Below, in pieces: positions 8,340 to 11,779 of a DNA stretch of 11,779 nucleotides; within the stretch, counting starts at the first letter, position 1; each line of letters starts with the position of its first letter. This DNA comes from Clostridiales bacterium. GTDB lineage: Bacteria > Bacillota > Sulfobacillia > UBA995 > UBA9673. The position numbers were made by a program, and so were the translations under genes. Below the pieces are notes generated by a model. The model was not told the DNA's origin. It did no database searches and saw only the letters and a list, made by a program, of their open reading frames with translations. The stretch covers positions 1 through 11,779 of the forward strand of contig DPMO01000275.1 of NCBI GenBank assembly GCA_003541445.1, read 5' to 3'.

Positions 8340-8996
8340 TCAGCCGCCCCTGGCCACGACCGTGATGTCCTCGTAGGAGAGTCCGGCCACGCGGACGGCG
8401 ATGTCGGCTATCCGCAGGACCTCCTCCCCCGTGAGGGCTTCGGCCTTGACCAGGATCGTGGCCTTCCCCCCGGAGAGCACCACCACCGCGTCCTCGAAGC
8501 CCTTGGCGCGGATGAGGTGCTCGATGTCCGTCTCGAGGCCCACCGTGCGGGTTATCTCGAGCCAGAGAGCCGCAGCCTGCGCCGCGGACGCCTCGTCGAC
8601 GCCCGGCTTGTCCAGGACCTCCCGGAGGAGCTCGAGCTGCAGACTGCGTGCCCGATGGCGTTCGAGACGGAACTCCATGAAAGTATCCCCACCGCCGCCC
8701 AGGAGGCCGGCGAGAGCCTCTCCCTCCTGCCCGCCGGGCGGCAGGAGGGAGAGGGCGGGCAGCGTCTCGTCCGACGCGCCGCCCTCCGGTGAGCCGCCCC
8801 CCGGCGCGATGCCGCCCTCCGTCGCGGGCCTCCCCTCGGCCGGGCCCGCGGTCGCCGCCAGCCCGTCCTCCCCGGACCGGCCGAGAGGCAGGTTCTCAAG
8901 GAGCAGGTCCCGGTTGGCTGCCACGTACCAGGCCGCAAGCGCAACCAGCGCCAAGAAGAAGATGAACCTCAGGATCTCCCTGCCTGAAACGATCAT
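8340..8996 (-). CDS. spoIIIAH: Stage III sporulation protein AH
   Basis: 218 residues. One N-terminal membrane helix (about 9-27), a long Gly/Pro/Ala-rich linker (about 40-103), and a C-terminal YscJ/FliF-like ring-building domain. The family signature is FMEFRLERHRARSLQLELLREVL (106-128), then EITRTVGLETDIEHLIRAKGFEDAVV (147-172), and LTGEEVLRIADIAVRV (188-203). SpoIIIAH in the mother-cell membrane reaches into the space between the two membranes and binds SpoIIQ of the forespore, forming the engulfment channel. ATG at 8996, with AGGAGG ten bases upstream. It is the last spoIIIA gene; a 79-base gap precedes asp23. Confidence 0.93.
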   Translation of the reverse strand: MIVSGREILRFIFFLALVALAAWYVAANRDLLLENLPLGRSGEDGLAATAGPAEGRPATEGGIAPGGGSPEGGASDETLPALSLLPPGGQEGEALAGLLGGGGDTFMEFRLERHRARSLQLELLREVLDKPGVDEASAAQAAALWLEITRTVGLETDIEHLIRAKGFEDAVVVLSGGKATILVKAEALTGEEVLRIADIAVRVAGLSYEDITVVARGG

Positions 8997-9069
8997 CGTG
9001 CTCCGGCCTCCTCACGACTTCTCTGCCGCACGGACCCCGACCCCGGCCGCCCCGGTCTCCCGGCCTGTC

Positions 9070-9753
9070 CTAGCCCCCCGGCAGGACGACCACCTTGTGG
9101 GCGGGGACCCCGAGCAGGGTCTGGACGGCCAGGGAGAGGACCGCCTTCACCCGCGGGTCGGCGGCGCCGCTGGCGACGACCACCACCCCGCGGACCCGGG
9201 GCAGGACGACACGCTCCACCACCGGCTGGCTCCCCGCGCCCTGGGAGACGACCACGGCCGTCCGGATCGTGTCGGTCTGGGTGACGACCCTGGTCCCCCC
9301 GCTCGCGTCCCGCTCCTCCGTCCTCTGCGTGCTCTCCGTGGTGTCGTAGCCGTAAACATACGTCGCCCCCGCTTCGAGGAACACCGCGACGGTCACCTTC
9401 CCGGCACCCTCGACCCTGGAGAGTATCCTCTCGAGGTCCTCTTCGAGCATCGCCTTGAGCTCATCCACCGTGGAGAGCCCTCCTGTCGGTCCCTGGGAGG
9501 CGGCCCCGGCCGTGCCCGCCCGGCCCGCCGAGGGCGCCACCTCGACGTGGGCCCCGGGGACGCCCGCCGCAGGACGGAGGAGGTCGGCCAGGCTCATGAG
9601 CCCGATGCCGATGACCACGACGAGGCCGAGAAGCCACAGGGCCTTCAGCGTCTGTCCCTTGATCCGCCCCTCGCGGCCGGAGGCCTGGACCAGCCCTGCC
9701 AGCCATGACCTCTCCTCTCCGGTTCCGGTCCGCCTCGCTTCCCGTTCCGCCAT
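9070..9753 (-). CDS. spoIIIAG: Stage III sporulation protein AG
   Basis: 227 residues. One membrane helix (about 38-56), an Ala/Gly-rich linker (60-92), and a ring-building domain: VDELKAMLEEDLERILSRVEGAGKV (96-120), a polar beta-rich insert (about 129-165, the region that in SpoIIIAG forms the extra beta structure of the ring), then VVERVVLPRVRGVVVVASGAADPRVK (178-203) and AVQTLLGVPAHKVVVLP (209-225). It forms a large oligomeric ring of the mother-cell channel. ATG at 9753 with a weak ribosome site. Confidence 0.94.
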   Translation of the reverse strand: MAEREARRTGTGEERSWLAGLVQASGREGRIKGQTLKALWLLGLVVVIGIGLMSLADLLRPAAGVPGAHVEVAPSAGRAGTAGAASQGPTGGLSTVDELKAMLEEDLERILSRVEGAGKVTVAVFLEAGATYVYGYDTTESTQRTEERDASGGTRVVTQTDTIRTAVVVSQGAGSQPVVERVVLPRVRGVVVVASGAADPRVKAVLSLAVQTLLGVPAHKVVVLPGG

Positions 9754-9793
9754 GTTCCCGTCATCACCCCCAACCTGTCCGGTTCCCCCGCGT

Positions 9794-10588
9794 TCAGGGC
9801 CAGACCTCGACCGTTATCCCTCCGGGAGGAACCCCCACCAGGAGAACGATGACACTCCTGAGGCGCCGGGCGAGCTCCTCCGCTTCCGCCGTCCGACCGG
9901 ACCGGGGGCGGCCGCCGCCGGCCGCCGGTGACGGCACACCCGGCCGTTCCGCGGTCACGCTCCCACCGATGACGACGGGCTCGACCTTCACCGTGACCGG
10001 GCCTACCGGTTCGACAAGCCGGGCCGGGCTTCGGCCGCGGTCCGCATCGGCGGCCGCACCTTCACCGGCGCCGTCCCCTCCGGCCGAGGCCTCGGCTCCG
10101 GCTTCGGCTCCTCCCGCCGGCTCGAGCCAGACGGAGAGCCGCACGGCCTGTATGGCCCCGTAGGAGGCTGACGAGGGGTCGGTGTCGAGGTCCACCACGG
10201 CCTGTGCCGCCGCCACACCTTCCTCCCGCATGGCGACAGCCTCTATCTGGCTCTCCAGAGAGGCGCGGACGGCCGCGAGCGCCCTGTCCCTGGACGCCTC
10301 CCGGATGCGCGCCCCGTGCTCGAGCGCCCCTTCCAGCCCGGCGACAGCCGCGCCGCCGCTGAACTCCCATACGCTCATCGAGGCGAGGGTGTGGTCGACG
10401 GCGAATCCGCCCCCCAGGAGGGCGAGGACGGGCCGGGCCACGGCGAGCATGACGAAGAACCCGACGGCCACCCGGCCGAACCGCTTGAGGTCCCCCTCCG
10501 GCAGGAGCATCTCGAGAAGACCGGCCAGGAAGAGGACGAGGACGATCTCCCTCGTCCACAGGCGAAGCGCCTCGACGAACCCGCTCAA
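9794..10588 (-). CDS. spoIIIAF: Stage III sporulation protein AF
   Basis: 264 residues, longer than the roughly 200 of B. subtilis. Two membrane helices (about 14-30 and 37-58), then a soluble domain with a helix rich in Ala/Arg/Glu (about 85-135) and the conserved end ELARRLRSVIVLLVGVPPGGITVEV (239-263). The extra length is low-complexity Ala/Gly/Glu sequence at about 158-190 and Pro/Gly/Arg sequence at 215-233. Part of the SpoIIIA-SpoIIQ channel. The start is TTG at 10588, supported by AGGAG nine bases upstream (10598-10602) located just before the spoIIIAE stop. Confidence 0.9.
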   Translation of the reverse strand: MSGFVEALRLWTREIVLVLFLAGLLEMLLPEGDLKRFGRVAVGFFVMLAVARPVLALLGGGFAVDHTLASMSVWEFSGGAAVAGLEGALEHGARIREASRDRALAAVRASLESQIEAVAMREEGVAAAQAVVDLDTDPSSASYGAIQAVRLSVWLEPAGGAEAGAEASAGGDGAGEGAAADADRGRSPARLVEPVGPVTVKVEPVVIGGSVTAERPGVPSPAAGGGRPRSGRTAEAEELARRLRSVIVLLVGVPPGGITVEVWP

Positions 10589-10603
10589 ACCGGACCACTC
10601 CTC

Positions 10604-11779
10604 TCAGCGGGCCATGACCGCGGCCGTGGCCGCCCCGACGACGATAGCCAGCGAGATGAGGAACATGACGCCCACCGCAAAGGCCAGGACCATCATCAGG
10701 ACCAGCGAGTTGGCGATGCTGTGGAGGCTCCCCACCAGCCGTCCCGCTCCCAGGGGCTGCACGACGGCCCCGGCCACCCGGAAGACGATGACGAGCGAGG
10801 CGACCTTGAGCAAGGGGAAGACCGTGTAGGCCACGATGGCGAGGGCGCCGACAACGCCCACCACGTTCTTCAGGACCAGCGAACTGCTCGCGACCACCTC
10901 GACCGCGTCCGACAGGAGTCCGCCGACGAACGGGATGAAGGCGCCCACGGCGAACTTGGCCGCCCGGACCGCCGCTCCGTCGAAGACCGCCCCGGCCGCC
11001 CCGTAGATGGCGGCCACCCCGAGGAAGGCCGACAGCAGGAGCCCCGTCACCACGACGGCCGCCTGCCGCAGCGTCTCGGACAGGGCCGTGAGCTGGAACC
11101 CGGTGAAGGCACGGGAGACGAGGTCCACGCAGGCGGCCGCGAGGACGACGGGCAGGACCACGTCACGGATGAACCCGGCGACGAACTCGACCGAGGCCAC
11201 CAGGAGGGGGTGGAACAATCCGGCCGTGGTCACCGCTCCCAGGCTGGCCAGGAGGGTTATCATGACGGGGAGCATGGCCTGCATGAAGTCCACGAGCCGG
11301 TCGATGACCTCCCGACAGACATCTGTCGCCAGAAGGAAGCCCCCGACCCCCATGATGATGAGGACGATGTAGCAGACGGCAAACGCGAGTTGGCTCGTCT
11401 CGCGCCGGGCGAAGGCGCTCTGGATGTTCTCGAGCAGCCCGCAGAGCAGCGCGAGGATGACAAGGCGGCCCAGCAGGCCCGAGCCGGAGACCACCTCCCG
11501 CCCCAGACGCGTCATCACGGCCTTCAGGAAGCCGGTGAGGGTGTAGGCCCCTTCCCTCCTGACGAGCATGTCGATGACGTCCCGGACCCGGATGGGAGGC
11601 AGGTCCCCCTCCATCTCCCGTTCAAGCTGCTCCAGGAGGCGGTCGACGTCCCCCAGCCCGAGACCTTCGGCCTGGCGGACGACCTCGGCTTCGACCAGGT
11701 CTGCCGCTGCCTGCTCCGAACCGGGACCGCCCCCCGGGACCGGGCCGGCCCGGGCCGGTGGCGCCGCCTCGGCCCCGGG
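10604..11779 (-). CDS. spoIIIAE: Stage III sporulation protein AE, partial (5' end beyond window)
   Basis: 391 residues are visible; the frame is open to the window edge, and only the start and probably the signal peptide are missing, since the family is about 400 residues. The first 55 visible residues are Pro/Ala/Gly-rich then polar (EQAAADLVEAEVV, DRLLEQLERE). The rest is a polytopic membrane protein with many hydrophobic segments, among them LLGRLVILALLCGLLENI, QLAFAVCYIVLIIMGVGGFL, and VVVTGLLLSAFLGVAAIYGAA. It also has the SRAFTGFQLTALSETLRQAAVVV region and the conserved AVRAAKFAVGAFIPFVGGLLSDAVE block typical of SpoIIIAE. It is a mother-cell membrane component of the feeding channel. 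It sits 15 bases before spoIIIAF. Confidence 0.95.
   Translation of the reverse strand, partial: PGAEAAPPARAGPVPGGGPGSEQAAADLVEAEVVRQAEGLGLGDVDRLLEQLEREMEGDLPPIRVRDVIDMLVRREGAYTLTGFLKAVMTRLGREVVSGSGLLGRLVILALLCGLLENIQSAFARRETSQLAFAVCYIVLIIMGVGGFLLATDVCREVIDRLVDFMQAMLPVMITLLASLGAVTTAGLFHPLLVASVEFVAGFIRDVVLPVVLAAACVDLVSRAFTGFQLTALSETLRQAAVVVTGLLLSAFLGVAAIYGAAGAVFDGAAVRAAKFAVGAFIPFVGGLLSDAVEVVASSSLVLKNVVGVVGALAIVAYTVFPLLKVASLVIVFRVAGAVVQPLGAGRLVGSLHSIANSLVLMMVLAFAVGVMFLISLAIVVGAATAAVMAR

Overview
This window reads as a single, long, minus-strand gene block from a high-GC, endospore-forming member of the Firmicutes (Bacillota). The grounds are the spoIIIA genes, the Asp23/AmaP proteins, heavy use of G/C third positions, and GTG/TTG starts. 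The NADH-dependent ferredoxin:NADP+ oxidoreductase (Nfn) pair suggests an anaerobe with ferredoxin-based energy metabolism. The species cannot be named from the sequence. Transcription runs from the right edge to the left edge, and the large plus-strand open frames are antisense shadows of these genes.

Right part (about 8340-11779): the end of the sporulation operon, spoIIIAE (5' end outside the window), spoIIIAF, spoIIIAG and spoIIIAH, which encode parts of the mother-cell-to-forespore channel complex. Middle (6972-8260): an Asp23-family protein, its membrane anchor AmaP, and a small two-helix DUF2273 membrane protein, nearly all overlapping or abutting. Next come nusB (transcription antitermination), then nfnA-nfnB (electron-bifurcating transhydrogenase). 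Then follow folD (one-carbon metabolism), xseA-xseB (exonuclease VII) and ispA (prenyl diphosphate synthase). The order spoIIIA - asp23 - nusB - folD - xseA - xseB - ispA is the conserved Firmicutes cluster known from Bacillus subtilis. Two differences stand out: accB-accC are absent between spoIIIAH and asp23, and nfnAB sits between nusB and folD.

Left part (about 1-660): no credible protein gene in roughly 620 bases. A near-consensus extended -10 promoter begins just after the ispA stop and points to the left edge. The stretch below it is full of self-complementary segments, including a likely pairing between its two ends. Position (immediately downstream of ispA in this particular cluster), size (about 610-620 nt), orientation and structure all fit OLE RNA (Ornate, Large, Extremophilic), a rare large structured RNA of extremophilic and anaerobic Firmicutes that works at the membrane with OapA. 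I did not match it to the OLE consensus base by base, so this is a strong inference rather than proof. It is the most interesting item in the window.
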